A stretch of DNA of 64,000 nucleotides from Corythucha ciliata. Lineage: Eukaryota > Arthropoda > Insecta > Hemiptera > Tingidae. Location: contig CM075943.1 of NCBI GenBank assembly GCA_038030265.1, positions 27,156,001-27,220,000 of the forward strand. Reading direction: 5' to 3'. The notes under the pieces were generated by a model. The model saw only the letters and a list, made by a program, of their open reading frames with translations. It was not told where the DNA came from and searched no databases. Below, one piece after another: positions 21,170 to 31,909 of this stretch. The translations under genes and the position numbers were made by a program. Within the stretch, counting starts at the first letter, position 1, and each line of letters starts with the position of its first letter.

Positions 21170-24100
21170 TTTTTTTTATGGATGGGGTTTCTCAATTTGC
21201 AAAGTGGCAAAAAAGGTGGGGAGTGGGCAGACGAGAAGGAATTGTTCATGAGACGAGGAGAAAATCCGCCGAGATTTATCGGCCGTTGTGCGTGGGCTTC
21301 TTCACTAAATGTGGCGCGATTTTCAACGTTAGTATTTCATAATTATTATTTTTCGATGACATGATTTGTTGAGGCTTCAAGTAGTAATAGTAATTATTTA
21401 ACGTAATAATTAGCTAATTATTATTATTTTTCTCATTCAATGATTGCTATAAGAATGGGGTAAGGTGGGGGCGTTCATAGGGGAATTTCTTTGGACTCCC
21501 CCCCCCCTCCATATAGCTCGAGAACTCGACTTTGTGCTATTTATTTCATTGCGACTATTGTCATTAACTAGGGTCTCGTTAATTGATCACGCTCATCACT
21601 ATAAATCACCTGGATCGACAGTATCATTAATGGGAGAATAACATTAGTGTCTGTAGTGTGTTAATGGTTTCATTTTAAACGAAAAAAATTAATTATTACC
21701 CAGCTCTCTAGCCCCTCTTACCTTCCCAGATGCAAGGAAACTAGATAATTCATAGGATTGTCGTGTTCTCTGTTGGAATCTTCAACATTTTGATGAATAC
21801 AAATTCATATTTGATATGAATTTCAAGAGGGTCTGTCTTCGTTTAATAAATTCATGAACTCCTAACCTTTGAATTTAAATATTTCTTGTTTTCAGAGCAT
21901 AAAATTCAATCTCTTCTGGCAAATCAGTCGGTATCAGAAAGAGAGAGGGAAAACAAATTACGCGATATATTCGCTTTCTGTTCAACTATCGTGTTCTTGG
22001 GGGGGGGGGGGATGAGCACTCTCTTCCAGTTGTGTCGTTCTAAGTGGAATCACCCCCCCCCCCTCAATCCTCGGTACTGACGCGAGAGAGAAAAAAAACC
22101 CTTTCGCTTAAAAGAGTGATTAATTGAAGAGGCGTTACGGTCTCACCTTTCAAGTTCAGTTAATTGCTTCTCCAGTCATCTATCAAGTGATAAAAAGTCG
22201 GTGCGGTGTGAGGAAGAGCGAGCGACAGAAAAATATTAAAGTTTTTTTTTTTGGTAATATTTACTGTCGTGTTCTAATTACCGTAAGCCCATTTTGAAAA
22301 TTAATTTATACGCTCTTAATTGATGAGACATGAAGAATAATAATTTCCCTAAGCTTCACGAGTACCGCGCTGCTCGATATTTTCCTTGAGAAGGGGTGGG
22401 GATGGGGGCTAAGTACCGGTCTACTTTGTGTTGTTTGTGACACAATGTCCTAAAAAAGGGTGTGAATTACATGGTACACCTAATTAACGCCCACTAATAT
22501 ACATTACAGACTGCAGGGACTACTCGCATGTTATTAAAGAACATTTCGAATCCGCCTCCACAGTTAGTCCCGGTGCAATAGAATTTAATCAAAACTGCAT
22601 CTCTTCAGTTATATGAAATTCCAAAACTGAAGACGGAATCCTTAATATCTCCGCCTCCGGTGGTCCAAGGTAATGGGCTCAACTCACTTCTCTCCTCTGG
22701 TTAAGCGACCTAACAACGCCCCCTACAGGAGTCGAGAGAATCCACGTACCCCTAAAGCTATTTTATAATTGAAAATTCTCTCTTCTCGCCTTCACCAATT
22801 TCCTTCTAAATTCAAACCTTTAAACCATTTTACTTGTAGATGAAAAATTATTATGCGAATTCTCGTCCCTCTCTATTTTTAGGAACCTTTGAATTAAAAA
22901 AAAAAAAAAAAAAAGAGAGAGAGAAGGAAATAAAGCTAAAACGTCTCGCATTATTCAATGGATCGAACAAGTTAAGATACTTGAAATCCTCTATAGCGTG
23001 TGGCTATCTCACGAAGAAAATTTCTTGCCGGTAATAACGCTTAAGGTGGCATGAAATATTCATTGTCCTTTTTTCACGGTCGTCGGTAGCTATTAACGCA
23101 AGTAAAAAGAAGGGAGGAGGGAAAAAAGGGAATGAGACGGGTCCTTTTATGACGTCCTTGCAGTAAGCCTCGTTAAATTACCGTTTTTATCGGATTTTTT
23201 GCAGAAATACCTAATCTTTTTTTAATAATTGCATATTCATGGAGTGTTTGACACATCAACTTCCGGACACTCGACGTGTGGACGCTTTTTGTAAATGTCC
23301 CTTTATAAAGAGTGAAGAGGCGCTGCTGAAATTCATGAAAGGAGACGGATGGAGTCTAGGTGACATTCAGGACGAGTACCCTCCAAAGCTCCTGCACGTC
23401 GCCGCCAGTGTGATTCCTCTCATCTCATGGGCTCACTTGAGAGGTTACCAAAAAGGACCTTTGCCATCTCAAGGTGGAGGAGGAGAGAGGCCGCAATGAG
23501 CACACCTCCGGGAAAGTGGTGCCTCAACGATGCTTCAGTGCACTGTTCCTCGTAGTACCTACTATCACCGGGCTCAGTTCTATACGGACAAGTTACGGTT
23601 GGACAAGGGTGCTATAGTGTTGGTTGTAATATGTATAATGTTATGGGGCGGGGGGATATCGATTTGTAGCCTCCACTCCCCGTCTATTCTAATGTGTACG
23701 CGGCAGAATTGTTCACCATATGCTGGGCACTCGCCCTGCTTGCGTTCGGCATGGATAAGTGACCAAATGACCTCAGTGACCAGATAACTTTGGCCAGAGG
23801 TTTGGGGATGACGTGCGTTTTTTGTATTACAACTCCTCCTAAGCCACTGGATACTGCTAAAAAAAAACTTTTAAAAAGAATAGTAAGATTTTCCGCTGAG
23901 ACGAAGAAAAATAAGGTCGTTCTCATTCGAATTGGTCGAATCTCTCAACATGAGAGCCTCAAATCAATTGAAAGGTGGTCGTCCGTTCCATGTGCATCAA
24001 TATAATAGACGCAATTACACTTAAATTCATGGAGAAATATACCCTCTCACCCTATCACACATATACACTCTCCCTCGGCAAAGCCAAGTGTATTAATGTA

Positions 24101-24590
24101 TCATCGCGTTCCGACTGACTGGCGTGAATTTATTACTCCCATTTCTCGATAGACCGTCGACAATTTACATTGATCTCTCCCCGCAAGCCCACTGGTGCAT
24201 TGATGGATTTTAGACTCGTTCGAAAGTAGAAATTGCCTAAATGGCTAATAGTTGAGTAGGAACCATGTTAAATCGAATAATTTGTCTGTTTTTTGTCCCA
24301 TACTCGGCACCCGTCGCTCACACCATTGCTGACTGGTGTGCTTTACTTAACACGGAGAGGCATTGACATTTATACAAAATCAAACAACGAATGTTTGTTT
24401 AAGAGAACGCGAACGTTTTTTGCCCCTTTCACTTTCCTTAAAATAATAATAAATGGACAAGGTTTTATCTCGTTTAGTTAGGCTATGACCCTCACGACTT
24501 TTCGGTCGTGCGTGTCTCAGCCTGGCTTTGAACGTTCGAATCTTCCTCTGCCACTGTTTTTTCCCCCGTGCGTTACGCATTGAAGGCCGC
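21170..24590. other. non-coding stretch rich in homopolymer runs
   Basis: G13 at 21999-22011, C9 at about 22053 and a poly(A) run at about 22898 mark this stretch. Frames of 60-90 codons at 23239-23499 (plus), 23530-23787 (plus) and 23684-23926 (minus) match nothing I know. Confidence 0.35.
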
Positions 24591-24596
24591 AATGTT

Positions 24597-24652
24597 ACAA
24601 CAACAACAAAAACAAAAACAGTAATAAACAACAGCAACAACAACAACAACAA
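24597..24652. repeat. CAA-rich simple repeat
   Basis: An imperfect (CAA)n tract, with interruptions of CAAAAA and AGCAAC. Confidence 0.9.
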
Positions 24653-24659
24653 AAGTTGG

Positions 24660-26680
24660 GGAAACGTCGAGCCCCGGGAAACCCGCCGGGAACGCTGGAA
24701 GAAATGTCTTGCGAAATTAGGAGACGGAATAAGTCCACCATAAATAATTGTGTGAGCACATAGTCAAGGGAAAGATTTTTCAGGGCTTAAAGTCTGAAAA
24801 TGTCTCAACATTTATTATTTGTGCAATTAGATAGAAATAGCGTGAGTCTGCCCCCAGACTATCAGCCCACACAGTGACCATTAACAATTTCAATGTCCTC
24901 CTCGGAAATGTCCTGATGAGATGTTTGCGCCCCTCCTTCAATTTATGTTGTTATATCACTGATTTTACCTTTAACGAACAGGGGGGGGGGGATCACATAG
25001 TGAGTGGTCCGAAAGCTCATCGTTAGGCTTCAACATGCAAAACTGGGACAAGTCAAGAGAGTTGTAGCCTAACCAGACGAAATCCTTCGCGTTCGACTTA
25101 GCGCATGAACTGCCTAAAAAAGCAAAAACTGTCCTGCATTTTTATTTCATTAAAAATCAAAACAAAGACAGAGCCAATTTATTACTTTTGTGGGAGGAGG
25201 AGGGAGACAAAAAATTTTCGCGTTCACTTATTTTATTTATTTTGTATTAATTCAACTTCCCTTTTTTTCTTCCTCACCTTCCGTTCCATCGTCGCAATCA
25301 TGGCACACATGGAGTGAGTAACAGACGGGGTTGCTGACGGATCAGTGGGAGGTTGGTAGTAGTGAGGGGGGGTATTTTTGTTGATTTACGTTTAATGTTA
25401 AAAAGGCTAGCGACGGTGGTAGAATTGGTTTAGTATGGTGATCACGTGGAAAAGTTAAAGTGTTTTCCTCCTTATCTTTTCTGGGGGGAGGGGGATACGT
25501 AGAGTGGAATCGTAAGTTAGTGGACTCGTTGATTTATTTCGTACGGGGCCAGAAAGGTCATAATAAGACCGTATAACACTACCCCATAATAAGATGCTAA
25601 AACGTTTTTCAGGGTTCGAGTGAATCATTTTCGAATAACAATTGTTATTCACGTAGGGAGGGGGAAGCAAGATATTGACCTCGCTCAAAGATGATGAAAG
25701 GGACTTGAAAAAAAAAAAAGACTTTTACCAATCCATCTGAGCAGCCTTTTATTTCTCTTTTCATAATTGAAAACTCTGACTATTTACATTACATAAAATT
25801 ACTTTTTTCTCTTTTCAATTGCTTCTGCAGGGTTGACATAATTAAACATCAACCACGTGGCTCCCCTTTCCTAACACACCCTTCCTGCTTTCGCTGGGGC
25901 AGGGGGATCGTTGAATTGGAATTAATAGTAATCAGCTTCATTTTGAGCCCCCAGTCGAAATGAAATTCTCTTTCTGGCACAGGACGCGCGTTGGTTGATC
26001 AACAATTCAATACGTTATCGCGCATCCCTCCTGTGCGTGCTAACACAGCTCGGATATTCTTGAGAGTCAAAACACCCCGACGACTCCGATTTAAGTCGTC
26101 ACAAATTTCTGACTGATTTAATTTTCCATAGTTTGTCGCTCTTCTGACTGACACAGGGTCTACACTTTCCAGGCTTTGGACCGAAAAAAAAGTTGTATCA
26201 TTTTATGTGAAGGACAGGGCAAAACAAAGAAATGGAAAACGTTTTTTTTTTTTTTTTCGCCTGTTTGATGTGGTTTGTGAAAGAAAACACAAAGGTGTTT
26301 CCCCTTAGGCAGAGGTTGATTACAGATACTGAAGCCGAGGAAAAGTGTAAATAACGCCTTTTTTGTTTCATTTTTTCCCCCTTGAAACATACCCGTGTGT
26401 TATTTGTCTTGCTGTTATGTTTTTTTGCGAATGTAATTTCCCCCACGATACCGCTGGTCAAACAAAATAACAAGAAACGGAGATGAAAACTCAATGAGAA
26501 GGTTGTGTTTAGGGGTTGGCGGGGGGACTCAAAATTATACAACAAGAAATGAAAAAAAAAAAAAAAAAAAAAAAAATGCTGCGATCGGCAGAGAGGTGAA
26601 TAATAATTAATGAGAAGGCGTAGGGAATCAGGCAATGCAACTACTTCCAAGTACCGTGGAAGACGCTCCTCCTCTCATTT
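24660..26680. other. non-coding stretch
   Basis: A poly(A) run of 25 lies at 26552-26576. An ATGGCACACATGGA followed by GTGAGT at about 25302-25321 would fit a short first coding exon, but nothing downstream supports it. A 150-codon minus frame at 26198-26650 spans the homopolymer and is discounted. Confidence 0.3.
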
Positions 26681-26929
26681 CAGCTAAAACAATTTTGTCT
26701 ACTTCTCGACCATTCAAAGGGCTCGGGAGTGAAAAGGATTTGTAAGGACTCGATATTTTCCCCGCGGCTCATCGCTCGTATTATTGAAAGTCTCTGGCGT
26801 CGAAGCAGAACCCCTAAAATGGGCCACTTACATGTAGCCGCATCGTTCCAGAGAATAAGAGAGTTGAGCCCGGCGGTGAAGAAGCGGAACCGACCACAAA
26901 AAATAAAAGGAAAAAAAGAGGAGGCTGCC

Positions 26930-27075
26930 ATCGAGTAGAGTAGTAGGGACCTGCGCCCCCTCAACCCTTCCTCGCTTGAGGACCTTACGCAGTAGTCAGT
27001 TGTAGTGATCATCCTTAAGCTCCCGGAGTCTCGACAGAGACAGTCGCGACTGTGAACTGTTTGTAGTAGCGTGTT
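26930..27075 (+). promoter_or_regulatory. possible arthropod core promoter
   Basis: A TCAGTTG at about 26996 matches the arthropod initiator consensus TCAGTY. It sits in a locally GC-richer stretch that ends abruptly in poly(T)-rich intron-like DNA, and GGAGT at about +28 partly matches the downstream promoter element. No first coding exon can be linked to it. Confidence 0.2.
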
Positions 27076-27079
27076 AGCG

Positions 27080-27212
27080 CAGTTGAATTTTAATTTTTTT
27101 TTGTTTAATTTTTGCTTCCCATCACTTTTCAGGTATTCAAAAAATTAGTTAATTAATTATTTCCTTATGAAATATTTTTAAAAAATTAGTTTGATGGAGT
27201 ATTTATTTATTG

Positions 27213-27252
<40 letters not shown>

Positions 27253-28860
27253 AGAAGGTAGTTATTATTAGTATTACACATTTTATTTAATTTCTGGATA
27301 TTTCGGTGACTAGCGTGAAAAAGGTTTCAGTTTTGAATGTTTTTCGAATTAGAGAAGAGTTCCATAAATGATGTCCTTTGATTACCCAGAGGATTACTTC
27401 AGTCATTTTATAGTAAAAGCTCGAAAAAAAAAGTCGGTGAATTACCCCGTCTCTTTTTCATTTTTCTAGGTAATTCCACCGCGTCTCCCTATTATTTAAT
27501 TTTTATCTTTTAATCTAGGAAATTGTTTTTAAAATATTCAACGTGTGTCGCCATGATTTATTACAATTATCGCTGGCATGCAATTGACCTTCTCAGAGGC
27601 CCCATGGGTTGCTGAGGTGGTGTGTAAAACCCTATTTTTGAATTAATAATTTGAAAAATGTTTGTCTTCGGAGGCTTGTTCCTTATCGCTCGCTCACGCC
27701 GAAAATTTTCACACTGGCATTTGTTTCTCTTTTAAATTTTGTTGGCGGGAGGGGGGACTCTAGAGCAAATAAATTGCCCTACTGAAAATAAACGTTAGCA
27801 GGTTACGACAAATAATTTTTTTTTTCTTTCTTTCTTTCTTCAAAATTCGTCTACCAAACCGTTAACAATTTTGGGCAGTCACCGTACAATATCTTTTATG
27901 CCAAGGCGGTTGTGGTGGACCTACGGAAAGCTGGAAGAGGATTTATGGAAGGATCACCTGCTTCCTCTATTGTTTTCCCCCAGGGGGTCCTCTACCGCGC
28001 TTTAATCCATTACAAACTGCTAGCTTATGGATGTGGTGAAGTCGTTTCAATTATTTTTTATTTCCTTCAATTTGAGTTTAGGTGGGGGGAGGGACAAGCT
28101 ATTTCGATTACAATAGCTTGCATGTTGATGTTTCACTCTTTATTAGGCCACTAATAAAGCATGACGGTAAATTCGCTCCGTGCAATTTAAGAGCTTGGGT
28201 TGACGTCTTGCAAAATGGCCCGCGTAGGACTGACTGGACGACTGCGCGTGAAGAAGACTTCACTTTATGTATGACGTCTTTTCCATTCGAGGAGAGGAAT
28301 GAGTTGTGTTCAACTCAGGACCCACATAGTTAATATAAGCCCCCCCCCCCAACACTAAAAGCGCTACCGAATAACGCAACAATATTTCAATTGGCCGAGC
28401 TCCAACACAAATCGTGAAACCCAACGATTTCAGGTCAATTTTTTTTATCGTGATTTTCCACTTGCGTGTATTTTAGAACAGGAAAGGTGATGTTCATTTC
28501 TCAGAAAAATGTACACGTCTTAGCTAATTACCCCTTCCCCCATGGTGGAGGACCCCTGCTGATGCGGGTACCACCAAAATTATTATAGGTAGGTGCTCGG
28601 GAAACCCTGAAAAAATTGATTTTCCTTGTCATATGATGGTGGTGCGCACTATAGCCTCCTCTCATCAAAAGTAGCGATCTTCATAGGTTGTTTGACGAAC
28701 GAAATTGAACAAACCGAAAATCGCTACTTAAAGGGGGAGGGTCGCAAGAATTATTCCTCGTACTCCTCCCCCTAATCACTCCTCGTAAACATTGCGGCAA
28801 TCATTTTATCGTCTTATTTCTGCACCGATACCCTGGTGTCGTTTTAATATTCAGGAAATT
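27080..28860. other. non-coding stretch
   Basis: It contains an (ATT)n microsatellite at 27215-27251 and a (TTTC)n tract near 27825-27840. Frames of 80-83 codons at 27912-28333 are unrecognised. A C10 run lies near 28340. Confidence 0.35.
27215..27251. repeat. (ATT)12 microsatellite
   Basis: Twelve uninterrupted ATT units. Confidence 0.97.
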
Positions 28861-28874
28861 CTTCATGTGCCCCA

Positions 28875-29290
28875 TTAGCTCTTTTTTCGCTCTCGAAGGC
28901 CTCCACTGGGATACAGCAAATCGACAATTTTCTGACTGAACTGTTGTAGTCTGTGGTCCCGAACAAAAGTGTTTCCGAGTTCATAGTCGTCGGTTTCCTG
29001 GCAATACCAGCTGGCTTGGGGGAAATCGCCCTTTTTGTGGTGAAAATACAAGTTTTTACACGCAGAATTTCCTGTACCAGCATATAAAAGGCGGGGGAAG
29101 GGTTTGAAAAAGAAGGTGCCCGCATGCTCCCTGGTAGCAATCAGAGATGCCGTGGGAGGATGCAAAATTAATGATTCTCCATCTTCATTACTAAATTTGC
29201 TATCAATGTAAGGATTGAGAAGTGCAGATTGAGTGTTGTCCAGTATCAGACAGGAATTACCAAGCTTTGGGCGCTTTCGGGGCCAACGGG
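28875..29290 (-). pseudogene. decayed Tigger/pogo-like DDE transposase fragment
   Basis: Read on the minus strand, the frame is open well upstream of its first ATG-like codon. It contains KLGNSCLILDNTQSA, then about 17 residues, then SLILHPPTASLIATREHAG followed by TFFFKPF. Spacing and residues correspond to the DDE domain of Tigger/jerky/pogo transposases: a hydrophobic strand ending in D-N, then L-P-P-x-T-x-S-L-I and the D-Q-G-V-I-x-x-F-K element. The catalytic Asp of the latter is replaced (here REHAG) and the N-terminal helix-turn-helix and CENP-B parts are absent, so it is a non-functional remnant. The tail carries a Y-x-F-H...W-Y-C stretch I cannot assign. It ends at TAA (28875-28877). 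An overlapping 98-codon frame in another phase is a shadow. Confidence 0.6.
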
Positions 29291-29324
29291 CCCTGAAGGG
29301 CTGCAGCCACTAAAAAAAGTCCCT

Positions 29325-29415
29325 CAAACTTAAAAGTCGCCGAAATTATGACCCGAAACTGGTAATTTTGCTGAATTGAGACCCGAAACTTTCAATCCCC
29401 CGGATTCAGCCCGAC
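29325..29415. repeat. short run of CCGAAACT-type repeats next to G14
   Basis: GAAATTATGACCCGAAACTG and TGAGACCCGAAACTTTCAA recur about 30 bp apart, with a third echo near 29515. They are followed by G14 at 29416-29429. Period and wording resemble the larger 30-bp arrays. Confidence 0.5.
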
Positions 29416-29610
29416 GGGGGGGGGGGGGGTATTCGTCAGTCTTTGGATGCGATTGGTGTCGACTGCCCAGGGTCGTCCGCGCCCACTAAAAAAAGGACTT
29501 TTAGTTTTGATGAAATTATGACCTGAAATGTGTTATTACATGCCAAAAACTCACAAAACGTCATTTTTGTTGTGGTAAAAATTTGTTTCTCGGGTGGTAC
29601 ATATATTAAG

Positions 29611-29705
29611 AGTCAGCCATCTATGCGATCAAAGACAAGCTCGATTAGGTACAGAAAGCACAAAAAATCGGTCATCACTTCATAAAGCTTTTATACCCCC
29701 TCGCG
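29611..29705. repeat. left arm of a 2.3 kb inverted repeat
   Basis: AAGCTCGATTAGGTACAGAA and flanking bases through TCATCACTTCATAAAG correspond, inverted, to 31810-31905. The matching stretch is about 95 bp with small gaps. The SINE at 29809-30112 lies inside the inverted pair. Confidence 0.75.
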
Positions 29706-29808
29706 CCAGCCGAGGACGACTCTCCCCTACCATATAAATCCATTAGAATTTAATATTTAAATTATATTTCACACATTACGTTACATTGGGAAAAAGTGTC
29801 CATCGTAT

Positions 29809-30112
29809 TTTTTTCTTTTTTCTTGAGGGTGCGGACTCGGATTTACCGAGCCCGCTGGCGCCTAAGCTCGTGTGGCTCTTACACCATACCCTGTAACTCC
29901 ATCAGCTGTGCACTTCACACCCGTACTACGCGGGCGTTTCGGTCGATGCGCGGTTTGTCCTACGCACACCGCCGTGAACGCCCACACGAAGCCGAGTGAG
30001 CCGTGTCACAGCTCGCCGCAGCCTTATAGTGTAATGGGCAATAGCTGGATTCGAACCCAGGCCCGCTGGGTTGCGAAGCGAGCATTGTATCCATTACACC
30101 ATCGAGGCGCGC
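29809..30112 (-). mobile_element. tRNA-derived SINE with 12-bp target duplication
   Basis: The 304-bp element reads on the minus strand. The head is tRNA-like, with an A box TGGTGTAATGG and a perfect B box GGTTCGAATCC at the usual spacing, plus a T-arm with CTGG/CCAG pairing. The anticodon stem is imperfect and the acceptor stem does not close, so it is not a functional tRNA. The body of about 220 bp has no coding capacity and the element ends in an A-rich tail (seen as T-rich at 29809-29822 on the plus strand). The flanking TGTCCATCGTAT at 29797-29808 and 30113-30124 are identical, the mark of LINE-mediated insertion. The perfect duplication and intact B box suggest a recent insertion. The 67- and 108-codon frames over it are spurious. 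Confidence 0.9.
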
Positions 30113-31809
30113 TGTCCATCGTATACGACGGTAAGAAAGTGTTTTTGACCAAAATTATCGATTCATGCACCTTCCTCATTAGTCAGATTGTACGGTGAAT
30201 CAACAACTGCCAAGTGAAGCTGGATTTTAGGATCGCCGTAAACAAAGACGAGTTAAAGAAGTGCATGGGCAGCTGGCCATCCTTGGCTATGGCCACTTCC
30301 TGGGTGCGCCTGGATAGTTTTTGTTAGCTGTGTTAAAGTTCGTTAGCTGTCGTTCATGTTCCTAGGTAGACGTGCACCTAAGGATGGAGGCACAGGCCAT
30401 ACTCCCCCCCCCCATTGTCGTTGGGCTTGGTTAAATTTTTATGGGCTCACCAGCTCAGAAATGAGCCCAGTGGGCTCATCATCTAGGTCGGCGTGAGTCT
30501 GCGGTAGGTAGTCAATTTGGAAAGGAGGGATTGCCTGAGTGGCCAAAAATCTTGTAAAAACTTGGGCTCTGCTGCCACAGGACAAGGGTTGTTGCTGGTA
30601 CATATAGATATGGGGTGTTCGGGGCTTTTAAAAACAAGGTACGATTACTTTTTCATTGTAGGCATCTACAGCACAAATCTTCTCTCTCCCAATTCCAAGG
30701 ATACGCTATTCGCTTCACACTTTATGCTTCCCAAGCTGATTTTTTGTTTTCTGGTTCGGCCAACCCCCTTCCCTTTTCCATCCACCATTTCTACAGGTAC
30801 ATTATGCTACGGACCATAGCCCCACCCAGGGGAGGGGGGGATTCATTGGCCAAATCAAACAAGTATTCAACAGACAAGCAATAAAAAGATTCTTTTTTCC
30901 CCTTATATCTAAACTCCATCACGTTCCAATCGGATTTTCCTCCTTTTCTTTTTCCTTTTTTAACCATGAAAGGACGCTTCACGTCAATATTTTCTTTGTT
31001 CGTACGAAGCGCTGAATCCATTAGTAAATAATTGTTAAAGACCCTTCGAACAAAAATTTAATTTCCTTCCTCACCGTTCTATTGTAAAACCCCCGGCTGG
31101 TATAGATTTGTGGATTTACGAATTGTTTTCCTTTAACTCTCTTAAAAAGTACCTACTCAAAATTGCGTTCACGCAGTAATTTATTGGAAACGTAAAGTGT
31201 TCAAGCCCTGAAAAGCGAGTCAGTTGTTCTTTTGTTTTGAGCGAGTGGCCATGTGCTGGTCACCTTCAACGAGCTGGTTTCACCCACTTCAAACGTTCGA
31301 TTAAAATTACAAAAAAAAAATAAGCCCGTTTTCTTACGCCCGTTTTCAAACGCGGAAATGTTCTCCACGTGAAACAAAAAAACCTTTAAAATATTTTGGA
31401 ATAATTCGTTTGATACTAACGAACCTTCTCATCAAGCTTCCCACATACGCCACAAAAGAGCTTTTTAAAAACTTGACATTAACGTACACGCTCTCTCCTA
31501 TTTCGTTGAATTTTTATCTTCACGGTTGAAGCACCTTTGCATTTTTTTTTTAATTTTTAAAAATCCAAAACAAAAAATATGCTCAAGTCAAGAACAACTA
31601 GCGAGGGGGAGGGGTATCCTTTTCGATAAGCGAACAAGTGAAGTTCACGAGAGTCACCACGTTCATTGCCAAACCCGCATCGACTTGTGACGCTTGCTTC
31701 GCTGGCATAGCGCCCAATATTATAGTTGAAACTAACGAGCTCCGACGATCCTCTTCTAAATATCATCCGTCGAATAGTAAAAGGTCTATCACCCCTCCCG
31801 TTGATGGGG

Positions 31810-31905
31810 AAGGGGTAGAAAAGGTTTATGAAGTGATGACTGATGAGTGATTTTTGGTGCTTTCTGTACCTAATCGAGCTGGTCCTTGCCCGCATAGATA
31901 GTTGA
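31810..31905. repeat. right arm of a 2.3 kb inverted repeat
   Basis: The inverse of 29611-29705, including CTTTCTGTACCTAATCGAGC. The 112-codon minus-strand frame at 31557-31895 overlaps it and is unrecognised. Confidence 0.75.
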
Positions 31906-31909
31906 CGTT

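Noticed and set aside
25105..25321. A first coding exon ending ATGGCACACATGGA with a GTGAGT donor
   Set aside because: The start context and donor are good, but no 3' splice site or second exon could be linked, and such pairs arise by chance in this much sequence.
26198..26650. A 150-codon minus-strand frame
   Set aside because: It is held open by poly(A) and poly(T) tracts encoding runs of Phe and Lys. There is no protein-like composition or motif.
24597..28350. A CRISPR array or other prokaryotic system among the simple repeats
   Set aside because: The repeats are microsatellites and diverged minisatellites without regular unique spacers. Nothing in the window is prokaryotic.
30039..30112. 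A complete functional tRNA gene on the minus strand
   Set aside because: The T-arm is good, but the acceptor stem does not close and the anticodon stem has two mismatches. The A-rich tail and flanking duplication show that it is the head of a SINE.
30525..30620. A tRNA A-box-like TTGCCTGAGTGGCC suggesting a tRNA-Leu or -Ser or a SINE head
   Set aside because: No B box at the expected distance, no stems and no target duplication.
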